Counted from the stretch's first letter, positions 52,333 to 60,787 are shown. The stretch is DNA of 64,000 nt from M3007 sp044226205 (GCA_044226205.1 JBGAHL010000003.1:210786-274785); one strand, 5' to 3'. Notes: generated from the sequence alone by a model not told the origin. Numbers and translations are program-made.

Positions 52333-53163
52333 ATGTGGAAAAAGACCCTTTTCATCCTGGCTTTGATGCCGACGATCTTTGCCTGCAGCAAGACCGCCTT
52401 TACCGGCCGTAAATCGCTGAACCTGATCCCGACCAATACCATCAATCAGATGAGTTTCAGCGAATACCGCAGCTTTTTGAGCCAAAATAAAACCATTACT
52501 TCGGGCAAAGAGGTTGATCTGGTGCGCCGCGTCGGCAACGACCTGAAAGCCGCTGTGGAGGTCTACTACCGCGCCACGGGCAAATCCAGCGAATTGAAAA
52601 ACTATTCGTGGGAATTCAACGTCGTGGACGATTCCAAAACCATCAACGCATTTTGCATGCCGGGCGGCAAAGTGGTGGTGTACACGGGTATTCTCGCCGT
52701 TACCAAAAACGAAGACGCCCTCGCGGTGGTCATGGGCCACGAAATTGCCCACGCACTGGCCAACCACGGCAACGAGCGCATGAGCCAGGGACTTGTTGCG
52801 CAACTCGGTCTCACCTCCCTCGACATTGCTCTTTCGCAAAAACCTTCCGAAACCCGCAACCTGCTCATGGCTGCCGCGGGCGCGGGCGCCCAGGTGGGCG
52901 TGCTGCTGCCGTTCAGCCGCAAACACGAGTCGGAAGCCGACGAAATCGGGCTCTACCTCATGGCAATGGCCGGCTACAACCCCAACGAAGCAGCCCCGTT
53001 CTGGGACCGTATGACGAAATCGGGGGGCAGTCGTCCGCCGGAATTCCTCAGCACACACCCCGACCCCAAACGCCGCAGCCAAGACCTGAAAGCCCTCGTG
53101 CCCAAAGCCATGGAGTACAAGCGGAAATACCCCGTCCCCAACAGCTCCAAGAACAAGAAGTAG
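52333..53163 (+). CDS. M48-family metallopeptidase, lipoprotein (LoiP/YggG-like)
   Basis: 276 residues. Lipoprotein signal peptide MWKKTLFILALMPTIFAC-SK. The M48 domain has AFCMPGGKVVVYTGIL, the zinc site VMGHEIAHALANHGNER, and the third ligand in FSRKHESEADEIGLYLMAMA. The closing FLSTHPDPKRRSQDL is usual. It is a periplasmic, membrane-anchored protease likely acting in outer-membrane quality control. Its stop codon lies at the edge of a palindromic repeat. Confidence 0.92.
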   Translation: MWKKTLFILALMPTIFACSKTAFTGRKSLNLIPTNTINQMSFSEYRSFLSQNKTITSGKEVDLVRRVGNDLKAAVEVYYRATGKSSELKNYSWEFNVVDDSKTINAFCMPGGKVVVYTGILAVTKNEDALAVVMGHEIAHALANHGNERMSQGLVAQLGLTSLDIALSQKPSETRNLLMAAAGAGAQVGVLLPFSRKHESEADEIGLYLMAMAGYNPNEAAPFWDRMTKSGGSRPPEFLSTHPDPKRRSQDLKALVPKAMEYKRKYPVPNSSKNKK

Positions 53164-53250
53164 TTCGATAGTGATGAGTGATGAGCGATGAGTGATGAGT
53201 TTTTTCCAATCGTAAAAAACTCATCACTCATCACTCATCACTATCGAACT
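53162..53250. repeat. GTGATGAGT-family palindrome between two convergent genes
   Basis: AGTTCGATAGTGATGAGTGA and, inverted, TCATCACTATCGAACT enclose a centre of TTTTTTCCAATCGTAAAAAA. The stop codons of the M48 gene and of xseA both lie in the element, and the last residues of XseA (SSIVMSDE) are encoded by it. Confidence 0.88.
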
Positions 53251-54375
53251 GCTCGTTCCTTCCTTGAATTTTGTGACGATTTGATCGCCGGGCTGGAGTT
53301 GAGCGGCAGCAGTAACCACACGGCCCTGATGCAGGGTGAGGCTGAATCCGCGCTGAAGAACGGCATCGGGATGCAGGGCAGCGCAGAGCGATTCGGCCTC
53401 ATTCAGGTGCTGCAACTGGCGCTGGAGCAGGTTGCGGGCGAGCAAAGGAAGGGTTTGATCGATGCGATCCAGTTGATAATGTGTATGTTGTAAAAACGTT
53501 TTGCCGTTCCATCGCAGATCGGTAGCGGCGCGGTCCAGTTCCATCTGATGGGCGCCGAGGCGGTATTCGCCGGCAGAGTGCAATTGCGCAGCCATCCGGA
53601 CCAGGTTATTTTCAAAAAAAAGGTTGTGTTGAATAATGAAATCAGCCACCGCGGTGGGGGTTTTCAGGGCTTCGTATGCCACCAGATCGAGCACGGTCTG
53701 GTCCGTTTCGTGACCGATGCCGCTGAATAGCGGAAGCGGTAGCTGGGCGGCCTGGCGGCAAAGATCCAGCGCATCGAATGCCGCCAGATCGAGCCGGGCG
53801 CCGCCGCCGCGCAATACGATGACACAGTCAAAATGGTCGCTTTTTTTCTGAATGGCACGAAATGCCGCCGATACCTCCGGCAACACGTTGCCGCCCTGCA
53901 CAGCGGCAGTAAATAGTTGAATATCAAACTGATAACCGAAGATGTTGCTTGCCAGATGCTCCCGAAAATCCTGCAAGCCTGCCGCGCCTTCCGAACTGAC
54001 GACTGCCAGTCGTTGCAAAGCCAGCGGGAGCGGCAGGGAGCGGTTGCGTTCCAGCAGGCCTTCCGCGTGAAGGGTCTGAATGGTCTGCCGGCGTTGCAAT
54101 TCGAGTTGCCCGAAGGTGTAGGCTGTGTCGATTTCCTCGGGCAAAAGTTTGAGGCCGAAGCGCTCGTGGTAGTCGATCCGCACGCGCATTTTGACCTCCA
54201 CGCCTTCGCGGAGCACCTCGTCGAGGGCAGGACCGAGTTGTCGGCGCAGGCGTTGCAGGTCTCTGGCCCAGATCACGGCCTGATTTTGAGCAACAATATC
54301 CGTTTCGCCCTTTTGCACCAGTTCGAGGTACAGGTGGCCGCGCGACAGTTTGGCTTGCGCAATTTCGGCGGTCAC
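53224..54375 (-). CDS. xseA: Exodeoxyribonuclease VII large subunit, N-terminally truncated
   Basis: 383 residues from GTG 54375. The OB-fold end (TAEIAQAKLSRGHLYLELVQ) and the catalytic core (LAVVSSEGAAGLQDFREHLA, DCVIVLRGGGARLDLAAFDA, PLFSGIGHETDQTVLDLVAY, TPTAVADFI) are intact. The usual first 20 or so residues before WVTAEI are missing. The frame upstream reads ALVFANFAESLWVTAEI, with ALVFA coming from a repeat element (54397-54535); only NFAESLW looks native. No ATG lies in frame before GTG. The C-terminus ends inside another repeat. With XseB it degrades single-stranded DNA; whether this gene is functional is uncertain. Confidence 0.8.
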   Translation of the reverse strand: MTAEIAQAKLSRGHLYLELVQKGETDIVAQNQAVIWARDLQRLRRQLGPALDEVLREGVEVKMRVRIDYHERFGLKLLPEEIDTAYTFGQLELQRRQTIQTLHAEGLLERNRSLPLPLALQRLAVVSSEGAAGLQDFREHLASNIFGYQFDIQLFTAAVQGGNVLPEVSAAFRAIQKKSDHFDCVIVLRGGGARLDLAAFDALDLCRQAAQLPLPLFSGIGHETDQTVLDLVAYEALKTPTAVADFIIQHNLFFENNLVRMAAQLHSAGEYRLGAHQMELDRAATDLRWNGKTFLQHTHYQLDRIDQTLPLLARNLLQRQLQHLNEAESLCAALHPDAVLQRGFSLTLHQGRVVTAAAQLQPGDQIVTKFKEGTSSSIVMSDE

Positions 54376-54396
54376 CCAGAGTGACTCCGCAAAGTT

Positions 54397-54535
54397 GGCA
54401 AAAACGAGTGCTTTTTTTGTCAGTTTTGGCGTTTTTGAAGGAGCATAGCCGAAGTTCTGTGACTGAAAAAAGGTAAAAAATGGCGAAAAAAGAACCGTTT
54501 TTGACCCGGTGAGAAAATCCCGAACATGCTCTAAG
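54397..54535. repeat. MITE-like element, second copy, one end missing
   Basis: Nearly identical to 49023-49158, with one extra base (CCGAAGTTC for CCGAGTTC). It retains the right terminus (AGAAAATCCCGAACATGCTC) but not the left 21-bp inverted terminus. It separates xseA from the upstream gene and appears to have replaced the start of xseA. Confidence 0.88.
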
Positions 54536-54540
54536 CGAGA

Positions 54541-55449
54541 TCAGTCGGCCAGTTTGCGCGGCGGGGTGGTACGGCGGGGCGGCGTCGGACTCGACCGTTT
54601 TTCGGCCGGCTTGTCGCCCTCGAGCGATTCTCGACCGCCTTTTTCGGGCCGGATCGGGTTGAGGCTTTCGCGGTTGGCAGCGCCGGCCTCGGGCTCTGGT
54701 TCCGGCTCTGGTTCGGGCTGCGGCTCGGGCGCCGCGCCATTGCCGCTGCCGAACAGGGTGCGAGCGGTGTCTTTAAGGCGTTCCATGAACTCCTGCGAGG
54801 CGAATCCGGCGATAAACGCGATGCCGATGTAGGGAAACATGCCGTCGAGCGTACGCCATGAACTGCCGCCCTGACTGAGCGCGCCGGCGAAAAAAGTGCT
54901 GACAAAGAAGGTGAACAGTCCGCAAAGCACGCCCGACACCGGTCGCAGGTAGAAGCCCATTTCAAGGTGCTCGGGGAATTTGCCTTTGTTGTCGCGGGTA
55001 AATTCAAATATGCCCCGCAGGTTGCACAAAGTGCCGCCCAGGCCGCCGGCCATGGTGATGGCGAACAAAATGTAGGCGATCATTCGAGGATCGGTGAGGG
55101 GCGTTTCAGGGGTGGCGGGCGGCGCCTGGATGCTGTCCTGAGCAGGCGGCGGGGTAACGGCGCCGGCAGAATCAGCTCCTTCGCCCGACTGTGTGCTGTC
55201 CGCGGGCGCAGCGTGCGGGATCGCCGCTGCGGGCTTTTCAGGTGGCATCTTTTTTTGCGCGTCGAGCCGCGTCTGCTCGCGGGCGTTTTTTTCCTGTTGG
55301 TACAGCGTATTGGCAGAGAAGTAGATCACCCAGAACAATCCTGCGCCGAGCAGCAACATCAGCACTACGTTGTAGAGAACAAGCCGGCGCGTTTGTTGCG
55401 GGCTCAGAAAGCCGTCGGATGCGGTTCCATTTGTTTCGGAAGTTGCCAT
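54541..55449 (-). CDS. Membrane protein of unknown function with acidic Pro-rich tail
   Basis: 302 residues. Membrane segments at about 24-45 (LVLYNVVLMLLLGAGLFWVI), 120-142, 165-190 and 203-220. A Pro/Ala/Gly-rich, presumably periplasmic spacer (60-115) lies between the first two. A conserved-looking core is AGGLGGTLCNLRGIFEFTRD, then MGFYLRPVSGVLCGLFTFFV and GIAFIAGFASQEFMERLKDT. The tail has a Pro-Glu repeat (EPQPEPEPEPEPE) and ends in basic SSPTPPRRTTPPRKLAD. I do not recognise a family. It lies directly upstream of xseA on the same strand, separated by the repeat element. Confidence 0.6.
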   Translation of the reverse strand: MATSETNGTASDGFLSPQQTRRLVLYNVVLMLLLGAGLFWVIYFSANTLYQQEKNAREQTRLDAQKKMPPEKPAAAIPHAAPADSTQSGEGADSAGAVTPPPAQDSIQAPPATPETPLTDPRMIAYILFAITMAGGLGGTLCNLRGIFEFTRDNKGKFPEHLEMGFYLRPVSGVLCGLFTFFVSTFFAGALSQGGSSWRTLDGMFPYIGIAFIAGFASQEFMERLKDTARTLFGSGNGAAPEPQPEPEPEPEPEAGAANRESLNPIRPEKGGRESLEGDKPAEKRSSPTPPRRTTPPRKLAD

Positions 55450-55502
55450 GTTTTAGTTGTGACTGGTTTGGAAACAAAGGTGGTAAAAAGCCGCGGTTTT
55501 TA

Positions 55503-56423
55503 TCAGAAAACCCGGCTTGCCAATTCTTCCAGCATCCCCTCTTTCATCGCGTAAGCCGAAGTATAAATATCATTAAGCCCCGCTTTTTTCAAAACCATCT
55601 GGATCAGGATGACGGCCACGACGATCATCTCCACCCGTTCGGGCGCCAGCAGGGGCATGTCGCGGCGTTCGGCGAGGGTGCTTTTGATAAAAAGATCGCA
55701 GAGCGGATCGAGGGCTGCGCGGGAAGTGTAGCCGTAGAGCAGGGGTTTGGTGGCCGGGTCGAGCAGGAAATTGTCGATGACGTCGAAGGTGCCCGACGCG
55801 CCGGCCAGCGCGACGGCCGGCCAGCGTTCGATGGCGGCCCAGAGTTCGGCGAGCGCGGTTTCGAGGTAGTCTTCCTCCGCTTTTATTTCCGTCGGGGCAA
55901 TGGGGTCGCTGTGCTGAAATTGGTGAAAAAGCACGGCAACGCCGATCGGAAAACTTTTTTGCCAAAACACCTGCTCCCGGTCGGCCAGGATAAATTCCAC
56001 GCTGCCGCCGCCGATGTCCATGATGAGCACACGGCCCTCCTCGGGGAACGGTACGGCCTCGCGCACGCCCTTGTAAATCAGTTCGGCCTCGCGGTCGCCA
56101 CTGATCACCTCGGCCCGAATGCCGGTCAGGCGCTGCACTTCGGCCACGAAATCGGCGGCATTTTCGGCCGTACGCAAGGCCGCCGTACCGATGGCGCGCA
56201 CCCGTTCGGAGGGCACGCCCGCTGCGTCGAGTTCTTTTTTAAAATGTTGCAGAGCCTGCACGCCCCGCTCGAAAGCGGCCGGCCCGATGCGGTGGATGCC
56301 TTGCTCCGCCATCTTGATGTAACGCCGTTCTTTCAGCACCGTTTGCCAGAGCTGGTGGTCGTCGTGTTCGGCGATGAGAAGGTGGAAGGTGTTGGTACCC
56401 AGGTCGATAACGGCGCAGCGCAT
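55503..56423 (-). CDS. Ppx/GppA-type phosphatase (exopolyphosphatase domain)
   Basis: 306 residues, the short form consisting of the ASKHA-fold core without the C-terminal HD domain. Motifs: MRCAVIDLGTNTFHLLIAEH (phosphate loop 1), AIGTAALRTAENAADFVAEV, EAELIYKGVREAVPFPEEGR and VLIMDIGGGSVEFILADREQ (phosphate loop 2). It hydrolyses polyphosphate or pppGpp; the sequence alone does not decide between them. Confidence 0.9.
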   Translation of the reverse strand: MRCAVIDLGTNTFHLLIAEHDDHQLWQTVLKERRYIKMAEQGIHRIGPAAFERGVQALQHFKKELDAAGVPSERVRAIGTAALRTAENAADFVAEVQRLTGIRAEVISGDREAELIYKGVREAVPFPEEGRVLIMDIGGGSVEFILADREQVFWQKSFPIGVAVLFHQFQHSDPIAPTEIKAEEDYLETALAELWAAIERWPAVALAGASGTFDVIDNFLLDPATKPLLYGYTSRAALDPLCDLFIKSTLAERRDMPLLAPERVEMIVVAVILIQMVLKKAGLNDIYTSAYAMKEGMLEELASRVF

Positions 56424-56439
56424 ACGGTCGGAACGGTTT

Positions 56440-57111
56440 TTAAAACATGTAAACAGCCTGGAAAGCCAGGTAGTGTTCGATCAGATCGCTGCGGAAATTG
56501 CCCCCGCTGTTGATCTTGTACAGTTTGTTGATGGCGCGATGGTAGCGGAAACTGAACCCTACGTGGCGGGTGGCGTACAGGCTGGCGCCGACCAGAAAAC
56601 AATAGCTGTTTTTTTTCAAATAAGGAATGGCTGAGTAGATGCCGTAGCCGTCGTTGTATTTGTCGGAGGTGTTCAACAAACGGCTGTACGAGAGGCCGAC
56701 GTTGAATTGCACCCGGTACCAGTCGGGCTCGTTGTCTTCACCTTCCACCAGCCAGTCGTTGTAGTGCCATTGCACGGGCACTTCGATGAAGCCGAGGGTG
56801 GTGGAAAACTCGGGGAAGGTTTTGGGCTGGTTGCGGCTGCCGCGCTGCGAATACAGGATTTCGATACTGGCTTCCTGTTTGGGGCCGAGGATCGTGACGC
56901 CGCGCAAACCACCCTGCAAACCCAGTTTGTGGTACCCGGCCGACTGGTCGCCGTCAATCTGGGCCGCCGTGACGCCGGCGATGAGGCCCGCCTTGAAGCG
57001 TTGCTGGGCATCGGCTTGCGAAGGCGAGGCGAGCAGCGACAGGAGGGCGCAAAGTGAAAAAAGAGCGGGGAAAGCCGGTTTGCGGGAAGGCTTGTACGAA
57101 CGAATTTCCAT
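56440..57111 (-). CDS. Outer-membrane beta-barrel protein (PorT-like)
   Basis: 223 residues from MEIRSYKPSRKPAFPALFSL; the Met ten codons earlier is less likely. The signal peptide ends near SPSQADAQ. The mature part starts RFKAGLIAGVTAAQIDGDQS and consists of alternating strands with GLQGGLRGVTI, EASIEILYSQRGS, LGFIEVPVQWHYND, FNVGLSYSRLLN and a final aromatic strand (LAFQAVYMF), as in the PorT/outer-membrane-beta-barrel family of Bacteroidota. Role unknown. It starts 16 bases upstream of the Ppx gene's neighbour strand and is transcribed after its own promoter, with the Ppx gene following on the same strand. Confidence 0.75.
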   Translation of the reverse strand: MEIRSYKPSRKPAFPALFSLCALLSLLASPSQADAQQRFKAGLIAGVTAAQIDGDQSAGYHKLGLQGGLRGVTILGPKQEASIEILYSQRGSRNQPKTFPEFSTTLGFIEVPVQWHYNDWLVEGEDNEPDWYRVQFNVGLSYSRLLNTSDKYNDGYGIYSAIPYLKKNSYCFLVGASLYATRHVGFSFRYHRAINKLYKINSGGNFRSDLIEHYLAFQAVYMF

Positions 57112-57224
57112 GGTGTCGATTTTTGATACTTTTGTGTCCATTCTCCGGCGAAGATACGGGCATGGAGATATTGGGCAAGTACTTGCCCGGTCTGGGCCAA
57201 TCAGGACATTTACCCCGCACGATC

Positions 57225-57494
57225 ATGCGCTACACGCAAACGACATTAAAAAAACTGGAAGAACTTTTCGGCGAACTGGACTACGCCGTGCGCTATGAAA
57301 AGGGCAATTTTCAAAGCGGCTACTGTATTGTCGAACAACGCCGCATCGCCGTGGTCAACCGTTTTTTCGACACCGAGGCGCGTATCAATTGCCTGCTCGA
57401 TATCCTGAGCAAGATGGAATTCGATCCCGACTCGCTTTCCGAAAAATCGCGCGACCTGATCGAAAAGTGGAAAAAACAACAGGAAGAATCCTGA
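57225..57494 (+). CDS. Small conserved-looking hypothetical protein
   Basis: 89 residues from MRYTQTTLKKLEELFGELDY. An N-terminal helix, a beta hairpin (AVRYEKGNFQSGYCIVEQRR, IAVVNRFF), and C-terminal helices (EARINCLLDILSKMEFDPDS). It has no signal peptide, and the composition is that of a real gene. I do not know its function. It lies 60 bases before the PhnP-like gene on the same strand, so the two may be cotranscribed. Confidence 0.7.
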   Translation: MRYTQTTLKKLEELFGELDYAVRYEKGNFQSGYCIVEQRRIAVVNRFFDTEARINCLLDILSKMEFDPDSLSEKSRDLIEKWKKQQEES

Positions 57495-57554
57495 GCCTTT
57501 GCCACCTTTGACCGGCAAAAAAACAGTGGCTTTTTCTTCAAACTCCTGTAAACT

Positions 57555-58316
57555 TTGAACCTCACGTTGCTCGGTACCGGCACTTCTCAGGGCGTCCCCG
57601 TCATCGGGTGCGACTGCCCGGTGTGCAGCTCCGACGACCCTCGCGACAACCGGCTGCGATCGTCGGCCCTGCTCTCCGCCGGCGAACTCAACATCCTCAT
57701 CGATGCCGGCCCCGACCTGCGCCAGCAGATGCTCCGTGAAGGCGTACGCCACCTCGACGCCATTCTCCTGACCCACGAACACAACGATCACGTCATCGGT
57801 CTCGACGATATCCGGCCGTTCAATTTCAGCTCGGGCAGGCCCATGTCCGTGTACGCCCTGCCGCGTGTGGGGGAAGAGGTGCGCAAGCGCTTCGAATACG
57901 TGTTCGGGCATCCGATCCCCGGTCTGCCACGTATCGATCTGTTGCCCATCGACCCCGATGCGCCGCTTCGGATCGGCACCGTCCGGATCGTACCCATCCG
58001 GGTGATGCACGGCCGCCTGCCTATCCTCGGATTTCGTGTCGAAGAACTGGCCTATCTGACCGACGTCAAAACCATCCCCGAGGAGGAAATGGCCAAACTT
58101 GAAGGGGTTAAATATTTAATTGTCAATGCCTTGCACCACCGCGACCATCCCACGCACATGACGCTGGACGAGGCGCTTCGGATGATCGAACGCCTGCGGC
58201 CCGAAAAGGCCTGGCTGACGCACGTGAGCCATGAAATGGGCCGGGTGCGCGACCTCGAAAGCGAGTTGCCGGAAGGGGTGTCCTTCGCTTCTGACGGCTT
58301 GCAAATTACTTTTTAA
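57555..58316 (+). CDS. MBL-fold metallohydrolase (PhnP-like)
   Basis: 253 residues starting at TTG 57555. The start is fixed because an in-frame TAA at 57549-57551 leaves only this codon before the conserved LTLLGTGTSQGVPVIGCDCP. Zinc motif THEHNDHVIGLDDIRPF, third ligand IRVMHGRLPILGF, Asp in ELAYLTDVKTIP, and the late histidines ALHHRDHPTHMT and WLTHVSHEMG are present. The CDCPVC pair early in the protein is typical of the PhnP group (cyclic phosphodiesterase), but the substrate here is unknown. Confidence 0.9.
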   Translation: MNLTLLGTGTSQGVPVIGCDCPVCSSDDPRDNRLRSSALLSAGELNILIDAGPDLRQQMLREGVRHLDAILLTHEHNDHVIGLDDIRPFNFSSGRPMSVYALPRVGEEVRKRFEYVFGHPIPGLPRIDLLPIDPDAPLRIGTVRIVPIRVMHGRLPILGFRVEELAYLTDVKTIPEEEMAKLEGVKYLIVNALHHRDHPTHMTLDEALRMIERLRPEKAWLTHVSHEMGRVRDLESELPEGVSFASDGLQITF

Positions 58317-58381
58317 AAAACGGGCTGTAACTTGACCCCCGTTCACCGGACGAGCAACCACCTTTTACCCGTATTTTTTTC

Positions 58382-59470
58382 ATGAGTACCGCTACAACCC
58401 TTGCTCCGCAGTCCGCAGGCCTGGCCTGGGCTGATCGCCTGCGCAATTACGCAACCGTTATGGTCATCGGTATTCACGTATCGGCGCCGGTGGCCCACGG
58501 CTACGCCGCTTTCGATTCGTGGTTTTGGTGGGCGGCCAACTGGTGGGACTCTTTTTGCCGCCCTTCGGTGCCGTTGTTTGTGATGCTGAGCGGCTTTTTG
58601 CTGTTGGGAAAAGATTACCCCTTGCCCGATTTTTTAAAACGCCGTTTTACGAGGGTCATCGTGCCCTCGCTGGCCTGGATGCTGGTGTACAACCTTTACA
58701 ATTACTTCGCGTCGGGCCAACCGGCCACCCTCGGTGAAGCGGGCCTGCGCATGGTGGAAAACCGCGTGCATTACCATCTGTGGTTCATCTATCTCATCGT
58801 CGGCCTGTACCTCGTTTACCCGATCATGCGCCCCTGGGTGAAACAGGCGAGCGACCGCGACTTCCTGTACCTCTTCATTTTAAGTGCTATGGCTTCCTGG
58901 GGCTACAAGATTTTGTACGTGTTCTGGAATGTGAACATTGGCATTTACTGGGAGTTTTTTTGCAACAACCTGGGCTACTTCGTGCTGGGTTTTTACCTCG
59001 GCAACAAACCCGTGCTCGATGAGCCTGCCGCCTCGAACCAGCTCGCGCCCTGGCCCCTGACCCGTCGCGGCATGTTGTGGGCTGCGAGCGCCCTGGTAGT
59101 GCTGGGCACGGTCGCCACGGCGGTCGGAACCTACTGGGCGAGCAAGTCGCACGGCAACGAATTTCATCCCTATTTTTACGACTATCTCACGCCTAACGTC
59201 GGTTTTTGCGCTGCGGGCTGGTTTTTGCTGGCCAAATATTCGTGGAACAAACACCCCTTGCTGGAGGTGGAAAAGGAGTTTGCGCTGGCCAGTTTCGGGA
59301 TCTATTTCGTGCACGTACTCCTGCTCGACTTTTGGTCGAAAGCCGGCTACTGGCAAACGCGTTACCACCCGGCCAAAACCATTCCCATTCTGATCGTGAT
59401 GATCACGCTGAGTTCGTTTGTTGCCATCCTGCTCATACGCGCCTTGCCGGGCGGTAAAAAAATCACCTGA
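58382..59470 (+). CDS. Acyltransferase-3-family membrane protein
   Basis: 362 residues with about ten membrane helices. Family signs: LAWADRLRNYATVMVIGIHV (R and H of the first helix, the catalytic His in GIHVSAP), SVPLFVMLSGFLLLGKDYPL, FLKRRFTRVIVPSLAWMLVY and YHLWFIYLIVGLYLVYPIMR. Such proteins O-acylate exported sugars or lipids. The stop TGA shares one base with the ATG of the next gene (TGATG at 59468), which indicates translational coupling. Confidence 0.9.
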   Translation: MSTATTLAPQSAGLAWADRLRNYATVMVIGIHVSAPVAHGYAAFDSWFWWAANWWDSFCRPSVPLFVMLSGFLLLGKDYPLPDFLKRRFTRVIVPSLAWMLVYNLYNYFASGQPATLGEAGLRMVENRVHYHLWFIYLIVGLYLVYPIMRPWVKQASDRDFLYLFILSAMASWGYKILYVFWNVNIGIYWEFFCNNLGYFVLGFYLGNKPVLDEPAASNQLAPWPLTRRGMLWAASALVVLGTVATAVGTYWASKSHGNEFHPYFYDYLTPNVGFCAAGWFLLAKYSWNKHPLLEVEKEFALASFGIYFVHVLLLDFWSKAGYWQTRYHPAKTIPILIVMITLSSFVAILLIRALPGGKKIT

Positions 59471-60411
59471 TGTATCGGCTGTGCGCGGCGATGCACCTGC
59501 TCTGGGTGTTTTTACGGGCTGCGTTGTGGCAAAAACGGGCTGCCTGCTGCTTGCCCCGGCAACTTCCGCCTGCGGCCATGCGCCGGTTTTATCATTACTA
59601 CCGGGGCACGACCTATCTGGCCGCCGTTTTCAGCGCCCTTTCCGGGCGCGGCAGAAACCGGGAGGAGCGCCGTCTTTTTGCCCTGATGGCCGCGCTGGCG
59701 GCTTATTTCGATGATTTGAGCGACGCGCGCCCGGCTGCTCCTGATCCCGTCGACTGGACGTTGCGGGGCCGCTTGCTCGACCCCGACGGTACGGCGCTTT
59801 GTTTGCTCGACGAACTGCGCCGCTCGCTTGGCCCCGAACAGGCAGGCGGTTTCGAGTCTGCGCTCGAAGCCGTTTACCAGGTGGAAATGCGTACGACTGC
59901 GCAGCCCGATTTGCCCGGCTTGATGTATTCAACAGGGGAAAAAGGCGGTAATTCGGTGCTGCTGTTTCGCAGTTTGCTGCATTCGCCGCTGTCGATGGAA
60001 GAGCGGGAATTGCTGTTTGAATTTGGCCGGCTGATTCAACTCTCCGACGATATTTTCGATGTTTGGTTCGATCTGGTCGAGCCTCCGCAGCACACCCTGG
60101 CTGTCTGGTTTTTACAAAAAAACAAGGTGGGTGACCTGATTCAATTATTTGAAAATCAGGTGGATAGTCTAAGGGAAAGAATGCTGAAATCTTCTTTTCC
60201 GCATCGCAAAACAACCTGGGCGACGATCTTTTTTCTCGTTGCGGCCACCCGCGTGGCACTCGGTCATTACCGACGTTTGGCGCTCCGTCACGGGGTTTTG
60301 CCCCTGCACGACCGTTCGCAAATGGTGGTCGATATGGCCGCCTGGCCGAATCGATGGCGCATGCTGGTCATGATTTTGCGAAAAAGCGGCAAATCGCGCG
60401 GCGGCCTCTGA
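59470..60411 (+). CDS. Helical protein with two DDxxD motifs, isoprenoid-synthase-like
   Basis: 313 residues, mostly helical. FALMAALAAYFDDLSDARPA holds DDLSD (81-85) and LLFEFGRLIQLSDDIFDVWF holds DDIFD (193-197). Their spacing of about 110 residues and the context of the second motif match the two aspartate-rich motifs of class I prenyl transferases. YSTGEKGGNSVLLFRSLLHS, some 35 residues before the second motif, sits where these enzymes have KTG. Overall resemblance is weak, so function as a prenyl synthase or terpene cyclase is inference. It overlaps the acyltransferase gene by one base. Confidence 0.6.
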   Translation: MYRLCAAMHLLWVFLRAALWQKRAACCLPRQLPPAAMRRFYHYYRGTTYLAAVFSALSGRGRNREERRLFALMAALAAYFDDLSDARPAAPDPVDWTLRGRLLDPDGTALCLLDELRRSLGPEQAGGFESALEAVYQVEMRTTAQPDLPGLMYSTGEKGGNSVLLFRSLLHSPLSMEERELLFEFGRLIQLSDDIFDVWFDLVEPPQHTLAVWFLQKNKVGDLIQLFENQVDSLRERMLKSSFPHRKTTWATIFFLVAATRVALGHYRRLALRHGVLPLHDRSQMVVDMAAWPNRWRMLVMILRKSGKSRGGL

Positions 60412-60514
60412 AAGTCAGCCGGGAAAGGCTTTACTTTGCTTTCGAAAATGCCGATCCTGTTTCGTCCACCACCCGGCCGGAGCGGGATTTTTTTTGGTGA
60501 GTATACCTACTTTG

Positions 60515-60787
60515 TTTTCACCGCTAAGACGCGGAGACGCGGAGAAATTGGTGAGCCCTTTGCTTCTTTTTCACCGCAAAGACGCGGAGACGCGGAGAAA
60601 TTGGCGAATCCTTTGCGTCTTTTTCACCGCTAAGACGCGGAGACGCGGAGAAATTCGTGAACCCTTTGCGTCTTTGCGTCTTTGCGGTGAAACGGAGAAA
60701 TTGGTGAATCCTTTGCGTCTTTGCGCCTTCGCGGTGAAACGGAGAAATTCGCGAACCCTTTGCGTCTTTGCGCCTTCGCGGTGAAAA
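60515..60787. repeat. CACCGC-AAGACGCGGAGACGC repeat, multi-unit copy 3
   Basis: The stretch 60412-60841 contains no gene but a cluster of this repeat. Three forward units (TTTTCACCGCTAAGACGCGG and variants at about 60516, 60568 and 60622) are followed by three inverted units (CTTTGCGTCTTTGCGGTGAA at about 60666, 60710 and 60763). Spacers of AAATT(G/C)G(T/C)GAA(T/C)CC type separate them. The array forms one large imperfect palindrome. Confidence 0.9.

Noticed and set aside
57225..57494. Small gene considered as xseB (partner of xseA)
   Set aside because: The sequence lacks the XseB pattern and contains a beta hairpin and a hydrophobic central part not expected in XseB. It is better left as hypothetical.
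60515..60787. Possible CRISPR array
   Set aside because: Units occur in both orientations, spacers are short and similar to one another, and no cas gene is near. It is a palindromic repeat cluster.
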